From NCBI RefSeq assembly GCF_013337685.1, contig NZ_SUQN01000004.1, forward strand, positions 124,001 to 188,000: a DNA stretch of 64,000 bases, read 5' to 3'. Shown in pieces: positions 37,341 to 47,175 of this stretch. The DNA comes from Citrobacter gillenii. Lineage in GTDB: Bacteria; Pseudomonadota; Gammaproteobacteria; Enterobacterales; Enterobacteriaceae. A program made the position numbers and the translations under genes. The notes beneath the pieces were generated by a model, which saw only the letters and a list, made by a program, of their open reading frames with translations, was not told where the DNA came from and did no database searches. Each line of letters starts with the position of its first letter. The stretch's first letter is position 1.

Positions 37341-38363
37341 ATGACTTTCTGGAGCATTTTACGCCAGCGCTGCTGGGGACTTATCCTGGTGGTGGCCGGT
37401 GTTTGCGTCATCACCTTTATTATTTCGCACCTGATCCCGGGCGACCCCGCGCGGCTGCTGGCGGGCGATCGCGCCAGTGATGAAATTGTTGAGAATATTC
37501 GCCAACAGCTGGGTCTTAATCAGCCGCTGTACGTGCAATTTTTTCGCTACGTCAGCGATGTGTTTCAGGGCGATTTAGGCACCTCGATTCGTACCGGACG
37601 TCCGGTGATGGATGAGCTGCGCGTGTTCTTCCCCGCCACGCTTGAGCTGGCCTTTTGCTCCCTGCTGCTGGCGCTAATTATCGGGATCCCGCTGGGGATT
37701 TTATCCGCAGTCTGGCGTAACCGCTGGCTCGACCACCTTGTGCGTCTGATGGCAATCACCGGTATTTCGACGCCGGCGTTCTGGCTTGGTCTCGGGGTTA
37801 TCGTACTGTTTTACGGTCATCTGCAAATATTACCCGGCGGTGGACGCCTGGATGACTGGCTGGATCCACCGACGCACGTTACCGGGTTTTACCTGATAGA
37901 TGCGCTGCTGGAAGGCAATGGCGAAGTGTTTTTCAATGCGCTCCAGCATCTGATCTTACCGTCCCTGACGCTGGCCTTTGTACATCTTGGCATTGTCGCC
38001 CGCCAGATCCGCTCCGCTATGCTCGAACAGCTTAGCGAGGATTACATCCGCACTGCCCGCGCCAGCGGTTTACCGGGCTGGTACATCATTTTGTGTTATG
38101 CGCTGCCCAACGCGCTCATTCCGTCCATCACCGTCCTGGGGCTGGCGCTGGGCGATCTGCTCTACGGCGCGGTACTTACCGAAACGGTATTCGCGTGGCC
38201 AGGCATGGGCGCCTGGGTCGTCACCTCCATACAGGCGCTCGACTTCCCGGCCGTCATGGGATTTGCCGTGGTGGTGTCATTTGCCTATGTGCTGGTCAAC
38301 CTGGTGGTGGATTTACTCTACCTGTGGATTGACCCGCGCATCGGACGCGGAGGTACACAATGA
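37341..38363 (+). CDS. ddpB: D-Ala-D-Ala ABC importer permease
   Basis: 340 residues, six predicted membrane helices, DppB-type permease. It opens with the family pattern CVITFIISHLIPGDPARLLA and carries the ATPase-contacting EAA loop at about residues 235-265 (YIRTARASGLPGWYIILCYA, LPNALIPSITVLG). It pairs with DdpC in the inner membrane. It overlaps ddpC by four bases (ATGA). Confidence 0.95.
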   Translation: MTFWSILRQRCWGLILVVAGVCVITFIISHLIPGDPARLLAGDRASDEIVENIRQQLGLNQPLYVQFFRYVSDVFQGDLGTSIRTGRPVMDELRVFFPATLELAFCSLLLALIIGIPLGILSAVWRNRWLDHLVRLMAITGISTPAFWLGLGVIVLFYGHLQILPGGGRLDDWLDPPTHVTGFYLIDALLEGNGEVFFNALQHLILPSLTLAFVHLGIVARQIRSAMLEQLSEDYIRTARASGLPGWYIILCYALPNALIPSITVLGLALGDLLYGAVLTETVFAWPGMGAWVVTSIQALDFPAVMGFAVVVSFAYVLVNLVVDLLYLWIDPRIGRGGTQ

Positions 38364-39256
38364 TGCTCTCACAAGAAACGCCCGCCACCGCGCCGAGCGC
38401 TCACCGTCGCCGCGACTGGGCCAAACTGTTCTGGATGATGAAAAGCAGCCCGCTGACGCTGATTGGTGGAGCGATCATCGTGCTGATGTTGTTGATGATG
38501 GTGCTGTCACCGTGGATAACGCCTTACGATCCCAATGCGATCGACCTCACCGCACGTCTGCTCCCCCCGTCAGCTACTCACTGGTTTGGTACTGATGAAG
38601 TGGGACGCGATCTGTTTAGCCGTGTACTGGTCGGCAGCCAGCAGTCGATCGTTGCAGGACTGGTGGTAGTGGGTATCGCCGGTGGGATTGGTTCACTGTT
38701 GGGCTGCCTGTCCGGCGTGATGGGCGGACGGGCGGACGCGATTATTATGCGCGTGATGGACGTGATGCTGTCGATCCCCTCGCTGGTGCTGACTATGGCG
38801 CTGGCCGCCGCGCTGGGGCCCAGCCTGTTTAACGCCATGCTGGCCATTGCGATTGTGCGCATTCCATTCTACGTACGTCTGGCCCGGGGACAAACCCTGG
38901 TAGTCCGCCAGTTTACCTACGTACAGGCTGCCCGTACGTACGGCGCGTCCCGCTGGCATCTGATTAGCTGGCATATCTTACGTAATTCGCTGCCGCCGCT
39001 GATCGTGCAGGCCTCGCTGGACATCGGCAGTGCGATCCTGATGGCCGCCACGCTGGGGTTTATCGGGCTGGGTGCGCAGCAACCGAGCGCGGAATGGGGA
39101 GCCATGGTGGCAATTGGCCGCAACTACGTGCTTGACCAGTGGTGGTACTGTGCGTTTCCCGGTGCTGCCATTCTGATCACCGCCGTGGGTTTCAATCTCT
39201 TTGGAGACGGTATTCGTGACCTGCTGGACCCGAAAGCCGGAGGAAAACAGTCATGA
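38360..39256 (+). CDS. ddpC: D-Ala-D-Ala ABC importer permease
   Basis: 298 residues, DppC-type permease with an N-terminal cytosolic extension (ATAPSAHRRRDWAKLFWMMK) and helices including LTLIGGAIIVLMLLMMVLSP. TDEVGRDLFSRVLVGSQQS and the EAA-loop segment YVQAARTYGASRWHLISWHI mark the family. It is translationally coupled to ddpB upstream and ddpD downstream by four-base overlaps. Confidence 0.95.
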   Translation: MMLSQETPATAPSAHRRRDWAKLFWMMKSSPLTLIGGAIIVLMLLMMVLSPWITPYDPNAIDLTARLLPPSATHWFGTDEVGRDLFSRVLVGSQQSIVAGLVVVGIAGGIGSLLGCLSGVMGGRADAIIMRVMDVMLSIPSLVLTMALAAALGPSLFNAMLAIAIVRIPFYVRLARGQTLVVRQFTYVQAARTYGASRWHLISWHILRNSLPPLIVQASLDIGSAILMAATLGFIGLGAQQPSAEWGAMVAIGRNYVLDQWWYCAFPGAAILITAVGFNLFGDGIRDLLDPKAGGKQS

Positions 39257-40239
39257 GCCAACCCGTCCTGGAAATTGAAAATTTGCACCTGAGCTTCCCC
39301 GGTTATAAAGCTGACGTGCATGCGTTGAACCATGTCTCGTTGCACATCAACCGGGGTGAGATTGTCGGCGTGGTCGGCGAGTCCGGCTCCGGGAAATCCG
39401 TTACCGCCATGCTTGCCATGCGCCTGCTGCCGGAGGGCAGTTATCGCATTCACCAGGGGCGCGTGTCGCTGCTCGGTGAAGATGTGCTGAACGCCAGCGA
39501 GAAGCAAATGCGCAAATGGCGCGGGGCGCGCGTGGCAATGATTTTTCAGGAGCCGATGACGGCCCTAAACCCGACCCGGCGCATTGGCCAGCAAATGGTA
39601 GAGGTGATCCGCCATCATCAATTACTCAGCCGCACGGATGCGCGACAAAAAGCCATCGCCTTACTGGAGGAGATGCAAATCCCGGACGCCTCCGAAGTCA
39701 TGTCGCGCTTCCCGTTTGAGCTTTCCGGCGGTATGCGCCAGCGGGTGATGATCGCGCTGGCTTTTTCCTGCGAGCCGGAGCTGATTATTGCTGATGAACC
39801 GACGACCGCGCTGGATGTGACGGTGCAACTGCAGGTACTGCGCTTGCTGAAGCATAAAGCGCGGGCCAGCGGCACGGCGGTGCTGTTTATCAGCCATGAT
39901 ATGGCAGTGGTTTCGCAACTGTGCGACCGGGTGTATGTCATGTATGCCGGAAGCGTGATCGAAAGCGGCCCGACGCAGACGGTGATTCAGCACCCGACGC
40001 ATCCCTACTCCATTGGTTTGCTGAAATGCGCGCCAGAACACGGAGAGCCCCGCGCGCCGCTGCCCGCAATCCCGGGTACCGTGCCGAACTTAACCCAATT
40101 GCCTGCCGGATGTGCATTCCGCGACCGCTGTTATGCGGCCAGGACACAGTGTGACGCGGTCCCGGCATTACGCAGTCAGGGGCATGCGGATCAGCAGTCC
40201 GCCTGCTGGAATCCCCAACTGGAGACTCGTCATGACTGA
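39253..40239 (+). CDS. ddpD: D-Ala-D-Ala ABC importer ATPase
   Basis: 328-residue DppD/OppD-type ATPase with Walker A GESGSGKSVTA, signature LSGGMRQRVMIALA, Walker B ELIIADEPTTALD and switch His in LFISHDMAV. The C-terminal oligopeptide-transporter domain contains the cysteine cluster CAFRDRCYAARTQCDAV that in relatives binds an iron-sulfur cluster. It overlaps ddpF by eight bases and forms the ATPase heterodimer with it. Confidence 0.95.
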   Translation: MSQPVLEIENLHLSFPGYKADVHALNHVSLHINRGEIVGVVGESGSGKSVTAMLAMRLLPEGSYRIHQGRVSLLGEDVLNASEKQMRKWRGARVAMIFQEPMTALNPTRRIGQQMVEVIRHHQLLSRTDARQKAIALLEEMQIPDASEVMSRFPFELSGGMRQRVMIALAFSCEPELIIADEPTTALDVTVQLQVLRLLKHKARASGTAVLFISHDMAVVSQLCDRVYVMYAGSVIESGPTQTVIQHPTHPYSIGLLKCAPEHGEPRAPLPAIPGTVPNLTQLPAGCAFRDRCYAARTQCDAVPALRSQGHADQQSACWNPQLETRHD

Positions 40240-41170
40240 CATTTTGCTGTCGCTTCAGGATATACATGTCAACTTCCCGGCCCGAAAAAACTGGCTTGGC
40301 AAGGTCACCGAGCGCGTGCACGCGCTCAACGGGTTAGATTTACAGATTCGCCAGGGGGAAACATTGGGTATCGTTGGTGAGTCTGGCTGTGGCAAAAGTA
40401 CGCTGGCTCAACTGCTCATGGGGATGCTCAGGCCGAGTCAGGGGCAATACGCTCGCAGCACAGAAAAACACAGCGGCATGCAAATGGTCTTTCAGGACCC
40501 ACTCTCGTCGTTGGATCCGCGCTTGCCGGTGTGGCGGATCATTACCGAACCGGTGTGGATCCAAAAGCGCAGCGCCGAACGTCACCGCCGCGCCCTTGCG
40601 GAAGAGCTGGCGTTACACGTGGGGATTCGTCCGGAATACCTTGACCGCCTGCCGCACGCGTTTTCCGGCGGGCAACGCCAGCGCATTGCCATTGCCCGCG
40701 CGTTGTCCTCTGAGCCGGATGTGATTGTGCTTGATGAACCCACCTCGGCGCTGGATATTTCCGTACAGGCGCAAATCCTCAACCTGCTGGTGGCGCTACA
40801 GGCACGCAGAAACCTGACCTATGTGCTGATCTCGCATAACGTGTCGGTCGTGCGGCATATGAGCGACCGGGTGGCGGTAATGTACCTCGGGCAAATCGTC
40901 GAGCTGGGTGACACGCAGCATGTATTAACCTCTCCCGCGCACCCGTATACACGTCTGTTGCTGGACTCGGTCCCTAAAACCGGAGCACCGCTGGCGGAAG
41001 ATCTGGTGTTACGTAAAACCGAGTTGCCGGGGAATCGAACCCTACCGCAGGGATGTTATTTCCGCGATCGCTGCCCACTGGCGACTCAGGGATGTGAGAA
41101 GAAACAGGCATTATTGAACAACGAGACCGGGAGTGAAGTCCGCTGCTGGCGGGCAGTTAGCGAAATCTGA
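40232..41170 (+). CDS. ddpF: D-Ala-D-Ala ABC importer ATPase
   Basis: 312 residues from the ATG at 40232, chosen because it starts MTDILLSLQDIHVNFPARKN and overlaps ddpD's TGA; the longer open frame upstream lies inside ddpD. Walker A GESGCGKSTLAQ, signature FSGGQRQRIAIARA, Walker B VIVLDEPTSALD, and a C-terminal cysteine motif YFRDRCPLATQGCEKK. It is the last gene of the rpiR-ddpXABCDF operon, convergent with a LysR gene 27 bp away. Confidence 0.95.
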   Translation: MTDILLSLQDIHVNFPARKNWLGKVTERVHALNGLDLQIRQGETLGIVGESGCGKSTLAQLLMGMLRPSQGQYARSTEKHSGMQMVFQDPLSSLDPRLPVWRIITEPVWIQKRSAERHRRALAEELALHVGIRPEYLDRLPHAFSGGQRQRIAIARALSSEPDVIVLDEPTSALDISVQAQILNLLVALQARRNLTYVLISHNVSVVRHMSDRVAVMYLGQIVELGDTQHVLTSPAHPYTRLLLDSVPKTGAPLAEDLVLRKTELPGNRTLPQGCYFRDRCPLATQGCEKKQALLNNETGSEVRCWRAVSEI

Positions 41171-41197
41171 CCTCACGGGCGTAGTGTGCCTGGTGTA

Positions 41198-42088
41198 TCA
41201 GGCGCAATATGCCTTTTTCAGCGCATCCACCAGCATTTCGGATGCAGTCGACAACTTATGATGCGAGGAACGTAGGATCCCAATACGACGCTGGATAACC
41301 GGGCCGTCCAGCTCAATACAGGTTGCGCCAAGTTCGGTCATCTGGGTGCGGCACAATGCAGGCACGGCACTGCCGCCTAAACCATTCGCCACCAGGCGTC
41401 CAATGGTCACCAACTGGTGACTCTCCAGCGCCACTTCCAGCGCATGGCCGCTTTGTACCAGTTGCTCTTCCAGCATCAGACGTACGGCAGAGGGACGTTG
41501 CAAGGTAATAAAATCCAGCGTCAGCAAGTCCTTCCATGCGATGCGTTCCCGGCCAGCCAGACGACTGGTCGGAGGGACGATGGCGATAAAACGATCCATC
41601 CCGAGCGGGGTAAAATGCAGGTGTCCGGAGTAGTCCGGTTCAAAGGCAATCCCCATCTCGACCCGCCCTTCGCTGACCATTTCAATCACCTGCTCGTTAA
41701 TTACGTCGTGCACCGTGACATTGACACCGGCATAGCTGTCGCGAAAGGTCTTGAGCACCGGCGGCAGCACATTCGCGGCAAATGACGGCATCGCAGCAAT
41801 CGAAATTTTGCCACGTTGCAGTGTAAAGCGCTGGCGCATGGCTTCTTCGGTATTTTCCCAGTCGGCAAGCAGCTGTCGCCCCATGGTCAGCAGCGTTTCG
41901 CCCTCCTGCGTCAGGGTCACCTTGCGGGTGGTTCTTAACAGTAAAGCGCCCCCTAACGACTCTTCCAGTCCTTTGATCGCCAGGCTTAACGCGGGTTGCG
42001 ACATATTCAGCCGTTCACTGGCATGAGCAAAATTCAGAGTGTGAGCTACCGCTAAAAACGCGCGTAACTGTTTGATGCTCATTCTCAT
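41198..42088 (-). CDS. LysR-family regulator of the 3-hydroxybutyrate operon
   Basis: 296 residues: winged helix-turn-helix (FAHASERLNMSQPALSLAIK) and a full effector domain (ISIAAMPSFAANVLPPVLKT). It is divergent from the CoA-transferase gene with a 142-bp gap, the standard place for a LysR target promoter, so it probably controls the whole ketone-body operon in response to a substrate such as 3-hydroxybutyrate or acetoacetate. The role is inferred from position. The ATG at 42088 is used; a second ATG two codons on is possible. Confidence 0.88.
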   Translation of the reverse strand: MRMSIKQLRAFLAVAHTLNFAHASERLNMSQPALSLAIKGLEESLGGALLLRTTRKVTLTQEGETLLTMGRQLLADWENTEEAMRQRFTLQRGKISIAAMPSFAANVLPPVLKTFRDSYAGVNVTVHDVINEQVIEMVSEGRVEMGIAFEPDYSGHLHFTPLGMDRFIAIVPPTSRLAGRERIAWKDLLTLDFITLQRPSAVRLMLEEQLVQSGHALEVALESHQLVTIGRLVANGLGGSAVPALCRTQMTELGATCIELDGPVIQRRIGILRSSHHKLSTASEMLVDALKKAYCA

Positions 42089-42230
42089 TACTCATTCCTT
42101 TAACTTGTTGAATACCTTTAATTAACATTAAATTGATAAAAAAACCCAATGAGTGAGTCACAAATTTAAAATTAACAAATCATTTTTCACCCCTAATGAT
42201 GTCGCCAGGAACAACTGGAGGGGCAAGTGT

Positions 42231-42938
42231 ATGGCTGGACTGGATAAACGGGTCGCCACGTATCAACAGGCGTTGGAAGGGCTGACTGACAACATGACAC
42301 TGCTGGCAGGCGGTTTTGGCTTATGCGGTATTCCTGAGAATTTGATTGCAGAAGTGCGCCGTCGGAACGTTCAGGGACTGACCGTGGTGTCGAACAACTG
42401 CGGCGTGGACGGGTTTGGCCTCGGCGTGCTGCTGGAAGCACGCCAGGTACGCAAAGTGGTGGCGTCCTATGTCGGTGAAAATGCCCTGTTCGAAAAGCAG
42501 GTGCTGAGCGGAGAGCTGGAAGCCATTCTGACGCCACAGGGCACGCTGGCGGAGCAGCTACGAGCCGGTGGTGCAGGCATTCCCGCCTTCTTCACCGCCA
42601 CCGGGTACGGTACCCCTGTCGCCGAAGGCAAAGAGGTGCGCGAGTTTGCCGGCCGGCCTTACATCATGGAGCAGGCGATTACCGGTGATTTCGCGCTGGT
42701 CAAAGGCTGGAAAGCCGACTGGTACGGCAACGTCATCTACCGCCATACCGCACAAAACTTTAACCCACTGATGGCAGCAGCCGGACGCATCACGGTAGTC
42801 GAAGTGGAAGAAATTGTCCCTCCCGGCGAGCTGGATCCCGCCGCTATTCACACCCCCGGAATTTTCGTCAATCGCATTATTCAGGGGCAGTTCGAAAAAC
42901 GTATTGAACAACGCACCCTACGCCATCAAGGAGCCTGA
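42231..42938 (+). CDS. 3-oxoacid CoA-transferase subunit A
   Basis: 235 residues from the ATG at 42231, which has a GGAGGGG site; the open frame extends upstream without one. The class I CoA-transferase alpha subunit is shown by [36 protein letters not shown] and [20 protein letters not shown]. With subunit B it transfers CoA from succinyl- or acetyl-CoA to acetoacetate. It resembles AtoD/ScoA; given the absence of atoSC-type regulation the AtoD name is not assigned. First gene of a six-gene operon. Confidence 0.93.
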   Translation: MAGLDKRVATYQQALEGLTDNMTLLAGGFGLCGIPENLIAEVRRRNVQGLTVVSNNCGVDGFGLGVLLEARQVRKVVASYVGENALFEKQVLSGELEAILTPQGTLAEQLRAGGAGIPAFFTATGYGTPVAEGKEVREFAGRPYIMEQAITGDFALVKGWKADWYGNVIYRHTAQNFNPLMAAAGRITVVEVEEIVPPGELDPAAIHTPGIFVNRIIQGQFEKRIEQRTLRHQGA

Positions 42939-42940
42939 CC

Positions 42941-43597
42941 ATGTTAACGCGTGAACAAATGGCGATGCGTGTCGCTCGCGAGCTGCGCGACGGTTATTAC
43001 GTCAATCTCGGTATCGGTATCCCGACCCTGGTGGCCAATTATATCCCCGACGGCATGGACGTGATGCTGCAATCAGAGAACGGCTTGCTTGGTATGGGGC
43101 CGTTCCCTACCGAGGACGACATTGATGCCGACATGATCAACGCCGGTAAGCAAACCGTGACGGCGCGTAAAGGCGCGGCAATTTTCGACTCCGCACAATC
43201 CTTCGCCATGATCCGCGGCGGCCACGTCGACCTGACGGTTCTTGGCGCATTCGAAGTGGATACCAATGGCAATATCGCCTCGTGGATGATCCCCGGAAAA
43301 ATGGTGAAAGGTATGGGTGGCGCGATGGATCTGGTCGCTGGCGCTGAAAACATCATCGTTGTGATGACGCACGCCTCGAAAAGCGGTGAGTCCAAACTGC
43401 TTCCCAGTTGCACTCTGCCCTTGACCGGCGTGGCCTGTATCAAGCGCGTGCTGACCGACCTGGCGCTGCTGGAAATTGCCGACGGCGCGTTCATTCTGCG
43501 CGAACGGGCGCCGGGCGTCAGCGTGGACGACATTGTTGCCAGAACCGCCGGCAAGCTGATCGTTCCCGATCATGTCCCCGAAATGCACTTCAACTAA
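42941..43597 (+). CDS. 3-oxoacid CoA-transferase subunit B
   Basis: 218 residues. The catalytic glutamate lies in [16 protein letters not shown] (about residues 46-61); the N-terminal [20 protein letters not shown] and [20 protein letters not shown] are typical of the beta subunit (ScoB/AtoA type). It starts three bases after the alpha subunit's stop, so production is coupled. Product: acetoacetyl-CoA for the thiolase encoded next. Confidence 0.95.
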   Translation: MLTREQMAMRVARELRDGYYVNLGIGIPTLVANYIPDGMDVMLQSENGLLGMGPFPTEDDIDADMINAGKQTVTARKGAAIFDSAQSFAMIRGGHVDLTVLGAFEVDTNGNIASWMIPGKMVKGMGGAMDLVAGAENIIVVMTHASKSGESKLLPSCTLPLTGVACIKRVLTDLALLEIADGAFILRERAPGVSVDDIVARTAGKLIVPDHVPEMHFN

Positions 43598-43607
43598 GGA
43601 TCTGACC

Positions 43608-44813
43608 ATGATGGATGTTGTTATTGTCGCAGCAACGCGCACGCCAATTGGCAGTTTTCATGGTGCCCTTGCCCCGCTTTCTGCCGTTGAGTTAGGGACA
43701 ACGGTCATCCGCGCTCTGCTGGAAAAGACCGGGGTTGCACCAGAACAGATAGACGACGTGATTTTAGGTCAGGTTTTAACGACCGGCTGTGGGCAGAATC
43801 CGGCCAGACAGACGGCAATTCGTGCCGGTTTGCCGGTAACCACCCCAGCGATGACCCTCAATTTACTGTGCGGTTCAGGACTAAAAGCGGTTCATCTGGC
43901 GGTGCAGGCCATTCGCTGCGGCGATGCGGACATCGTGATTGCCGGCGGTCAGGAAAGCATGAGCAATGCACCCTATTTTCTCGACGGTGCCCGCGCAGGA
44001 TTACGTCTGGGTCATACCAGCCTGAAAGACAGCGTGGTGCATGACGGGCTGTGGGATGCGTTCAACGACTACCATATGGGTATTACCGCCGAAAATCTGG
44101 CGGATAAATTCGCCATCAGTCGCGAGCAACAGGATGCCTTCGCCCTGCACTCCCAGCAAAAAGCGGCCGCCGCCCTCGAAGCCGGTCGGTTTAACGCAGA
44201 AATCACCCCAGTTAGCGTTCCGCAAGGGAAAAAAGCACCGCGCGTGGTGGAGCGTGATGAGCAACCTCGCCCGGAGACTCAGGCGGAAAAACTGGCGCAG
44301 TTGAAACCGGCATTTCGTCCCGGCAGCGGCACGGTGACGGCGGGCAATGCGTCTTCCCTAAACGACGGTGCGGCGGCAGTAATGGTAATGAGTGCCGCCA
44401 AAGCCGCTGAATTAAACCTTCCGGTGTTGGCAAAAATCACCGGTTACGCCGTCTCGGGCGTTGATCCAGCCATTATGGGGATCGGCCCGGTGGAAGCCTC
44501 GCTGAAGTGCCTGAAGCGCGCCGGGTGGACGCTGGATGACGTTGATCTGATCGAAGCCAACGAAGCCTTTGCCGCCCAGGCGCTGGCGGTCGGCGAATCG
44601 CTGAATTGGGACAGCAGCAAGGTTAACGTTAACGGCGGTGCAATTGCGCTGGGCCACCCAATCGGGACCTCAGGTTGCCGCATTCTGGTTACCTTGCTAC
44701 ATGAAATGGCGCGGCGCAATGTGGCCAAAGGGCTGGCCACGCTGTGTGTGGGTGGTGGCCATGGCGTGGCGCTAACGGTGGAACGTCCAACAGGAGCACA
44801 CTATGCAGACTAA
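43608..44813 (+). CDS. Acetyl-CoA acetyltransferase (thiolase)
   Basis: 401 residues from the first of two adjacent ATGs at 43608. Catalytic residues: Cys in [15 protein letters not shown] (near residue 89), His in [14 protein letters not shown] and a second Cys in [14 protein letters not shown]. Degradative thiolase that splits acetoacetyl-CoA into two acetyl-CoA (the reverse condensation is also possible). Its 3' end overlaps the next start by 11 bp. Confidence 0.95.
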   Translation: MMDVVIVAATRTPIGSFHGALAPLSAVELGTTVIRALLEKTGVAPEQIDDVILGQVLTTGCGQNPARQTAIRAGLPVTTPAMTLNLLCGSGLKAVHLAVQAIRCGDADIVIAGGQESMSNAPYFLDGARAGLRLGHTSLKDSVVHDGLWDAFNDYHMGITAENLADKFAISREQQDAFALHSQQKAAAALEAGRFNAEITPVSVPQGKKAPRVVERDEQPRPETQAEKLAQLKPAFRPGSGTVTAGNASSLNDGAAAVMVMSAAKAAELNLPVLAKITGYAVSGVDPAIMGIGPVEASLKCLKRAGWTLDDVDLIEANEAFAAQALAVGESLNWDSSKVNVNGGAIALGHPIGTSGCRILVTLLHEMARRNVAKGLATLCVGGGHGVALTVERPTGAHYAD

Positions 44814-45726
44814 TCACATTAGCGTACTGGGCGCCGGGCTAATGGGCATCGGCATCGCGACCCACTTTGCCCGTTTTGGTCATCCTATCTGGCTGTTTGA
44901 TACCGACAGCAACCGTATTGCCGAGATAACGGCTGTTGCCAGCAGCATTCTGGACGAGCTGATTGTCACCGACCAGTTTGCCGCCGCAGATAAAGCATCG
45001 GTTCTCGCGCGACTGCACGGCACAACCTCTCTGGCGGATATCGCCGCGTCTGGATTATTAATCGAAGCGATCCCGGAACGGCTAGAGCTGAAGCACGCGC
45101 TGTACGCACAGCTGGAAGCCGTTATCTCACCCGAAGCGATTATCGCCAGCAACACCAGTGGCCTGCCGCCGGATGCGCTGGCGGAAAAACTCGCGCACCC
45201 GGAGCGGTTGCTGATCGCACATTTCTGGAATCCACCGCACTTTATTCCGCTGGTTGAAATCGTGCCGGGCACAGCAACCAAACCAGAATATCTCAGTGAA
45301 TTGCAGCAATGGCTGGTCGCGATGCAGCTTGAGGCGGTGGTGCTCGATCGCGCCGCACCGGGCTTTGTCGGCAACCGCCTGCAGTTTGCCCTGCTGCGTG
45401 AAGCGCTGCATATCGTCAAAAGCGGTATTGCCAGCGCCGAGGTGGTAGACCAGGTGATGCGTGCGTCGCTGGGCCGCCGTTACGCGATGGTCGGCCCGCT
45501 GGAAGCGGCGGACATGACCGGACTTGCCACGGTGCAGGATATTTGTCGCCATCTGCTTCCAACACTCGCCACCGGCAGCGACATGATGTCGCTGGTCGCC
45601 GACAAGGTTGCTCGCGGTGAAACCGGTTTACGCAGTGGTCAGGGGTTTTATCACTGGGATGATTCGCGCAAGGAATACATCCAGCAACGCAGAGAGCATC
45701 AGCTGCGTTTTGCCCTGAAACCGTAA
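44803..45726 (+). CDS. 3-hydroxyacyl-CoA dehydrogenase (3-hydroxybutyryl-CoA type)
   Basis: 307 residues with an N-terminal NAD-binding Rossmann motif ([20 protein letters not shown]), the catalytic His/Glu segment [20 protein letters not shown], then a helical dimerisation domain containing [20 protein letters not shown]. Single-domain short form that oxidises 3-hydroxybutyryl-CoA to acetoacetyl-CoA, or a related 3-hydroxyacyl-CoA. Its presence beside the free-acid dehydrogenase gives the operon an entry point for CoA esters as well. Confidence 0.93.
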   Translation: MQTNHISVLGAGLMGIGIATHFARFGHPIWLFDTDSNRIAEITAVASSILDELIVTDQFAAADKASVLARLHGTTSLADIAASGLLIEAIPERLELKHALYAQLEAVISPEAIIASNTSGLPPDALAEKLAHPERLLIAHFWNPPHFIPLVEIVPGTATKPEYLSELQQWLVAMQLEAVVLDRAAPGFVGNRLQFALLREALHIVKSGIASAEVVDQVMRASLGRRYAMVGPLEAADMTGLATVQDICRHLLPTLATGSDMMSLVADKVARGETGLRSGQGFYHWDDSRKEYIQQRREHQLRFALKP

Positions 45727-45769
45727 CTTCTCTTTCTGTACCCCACTATAACAATGATATTGAGGAGTC

Positions 45770-47164
45770 ATGATGAGTGTATTAATCGCCCTGGCCGCGC
45801 TGGGCCTGCTGATGCTGGCAGCCTATCGCGGATACAGCGTCATCCTGTTTGCCCCCATCGCGGCATTAGGTGCTGTTTTGCTGACTGAACCCAGCGCCGT
45901 CGGTCCTGCCTTTACCGGCCTGTTCATGGAAAAAATGGTCGGTTTTGTGAAGCTGTACTTCCCGGTGTTCTTACTGGGTGCAGTGTTTGGCAAGTTAATC
46001 GAATTATCGGGTTTTTCCCGTTCAATCGTCGCCGCCGCCATCAACATCCTCGGGCGGCGTCACGCCATTCCGGTGATCGTGCTGGTGTGCGCGCTGCTGA
46101 CTTACGGCGGTGTCTCGCTGTTCGTGGTGGCGTTTGCGGTGTATCCGTTTGCCGCTGAGCTGTTCCGTCAGAGCAACATTCCGAAGCGACTGATCCCGGC
46201 AACCGTGGCGCTGGGCGCCTTCTCTTTCACCATGGATGCACTGCCCGGTACACCGCAGATCCAGAACATTATCCCGACCAGCTTCTTTGGCACCAACGCC
46301 TGGGCCGCGCCCTGGCTGGGGCTGATAGGCTCGCTGTTTATTATCTTTGTCGGCCTGATTTACCTTGAGCGTCAGCGCCGAAAAGCGCAGGCAAAGAACG
46401 AGGGCTATGGCACCGAACTGCTTAACGAACCGGAAACGCCGGATAATATTAATCTGCCAAACCCGATTATTGCGATTTCGCCGCTGATTCTGGTGGGGGT
46501 GTTTAACCTGTTGTTCACCCGCTGGATCCCGGTGTTTTATGGCTCGACTCATCAACTGGAGCTACCGGGTCTTGCCAAACCGATTACCACTGAAGTCGGC
46601 AAAATTACCGCTATCTGGGCGGTGGAAGCCGCGCTGATTGCCGGGATCCTGCTGGTCGTGATTTTTGGTTTTCGCAATATAAAAGGTCGCCTGGCGGAAG
46701 GCAGCCGAACGGCGGTGGGCGGTGCGATCCTCGCGGCAATGAATACCGCTTCAGAATACGGTTTTGGCGCAGTGATCGCCGCGTTGCCGGGCTTCCTGGT
46801 GCTGTCAAAAGCGCTAGCGGCCATTCCCGACCCGTTGCTCAACGAAGCCATCAGCATCACCACTCTGGCCGGGATCACCGGTTCAGCATCCGGCGGGATG
46901 AGTATTGCGCTGGCGGCAATGTCCGACACCTTTATCGCCGCCGCACATGCCGCCAACATTCCACTGGAAGTCTTTCACCGCGTGGCCTCTATGGCCAGTG
47001 GTGGCATGGATACTCTGCCGCATAACGGGGCGGTAATCACGCTGCTGGCCATCACCGGTCTCAGTCACCGTCAGGCATATGGCGGGATCTTCGCCATCAC
47101 CATAATCAAAAGTCTGGCCGTTCTGTTTGTGATCGGCGTCTTCTACACCACCGGCATTGTTTAA
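45770..47164 (+). CDS. GntP-family permease, probable 3-hydroxybutyrate/acetoacetate importer
   Basis: 464 residues with about 12 hydrophobic segments. The GntP/CitMHS-like pattern is seen in LYFPVFLLGAVFGKLIELSG, in FSFTMDALPGTPQIQNIIPT and in GGMDTLPHNGAVITLLAITG. It probably imports the hydroxy- or keto-acid used by the surrounding enzymes by proton symport; substrate by context only. Start at 45770 (two tandem ATGs) after TGAGGAG. An inner-membrane protein located between catabolic enzymes of one operon. Confidence 0.9.
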   Translation: MMSVLIALAALGLLMLAAYRGYSVILFAPIAALGAVLLTEPSAVGPAFTGLFMEKMVGFVKLYFPVFLLGAVFGKLIELSGFSRSIVAAAINILGRRHAIPVIVLVCALLTYGGVSLFVVAFAVYPFAAELFRQSNIPKRLIPATVALGAFSFTMDALPGTPQIQNIIPTSFFGTNAWAAPWLGLIGSLFIIFVGLIYLERQRRKAQAKNEGYGTELLNEPETPDNINLPNPIIAISPLILVGVFNLLFTRWIPVFYGSTHQLELPGLAKPITTEVGKITAIWAVEAALIAGILLVVIFGFRNIKGRLAEGSRTAVGGAILAAMNTASEYGFGAVIAALPGFLVLSKALAAIPDPLLNEAISITTLAGITGSASGGMSIALAAMSDTFIAAAHAANIPLEVFHRVASMASGGMDTLPHNGAVITLLAITGLSHRQAYGGIFAITIIKSLAVLFVIGVFYTTGIV

Positions 47165-47175
47165 GGAGAATCATC

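Noticed and set aside
40112..40231. Longer N-terminus for ddpF
   Set aside because: The extra 40 codons lie inside ddpD in another frame; the family start is MTDILLSLQD at 40232.
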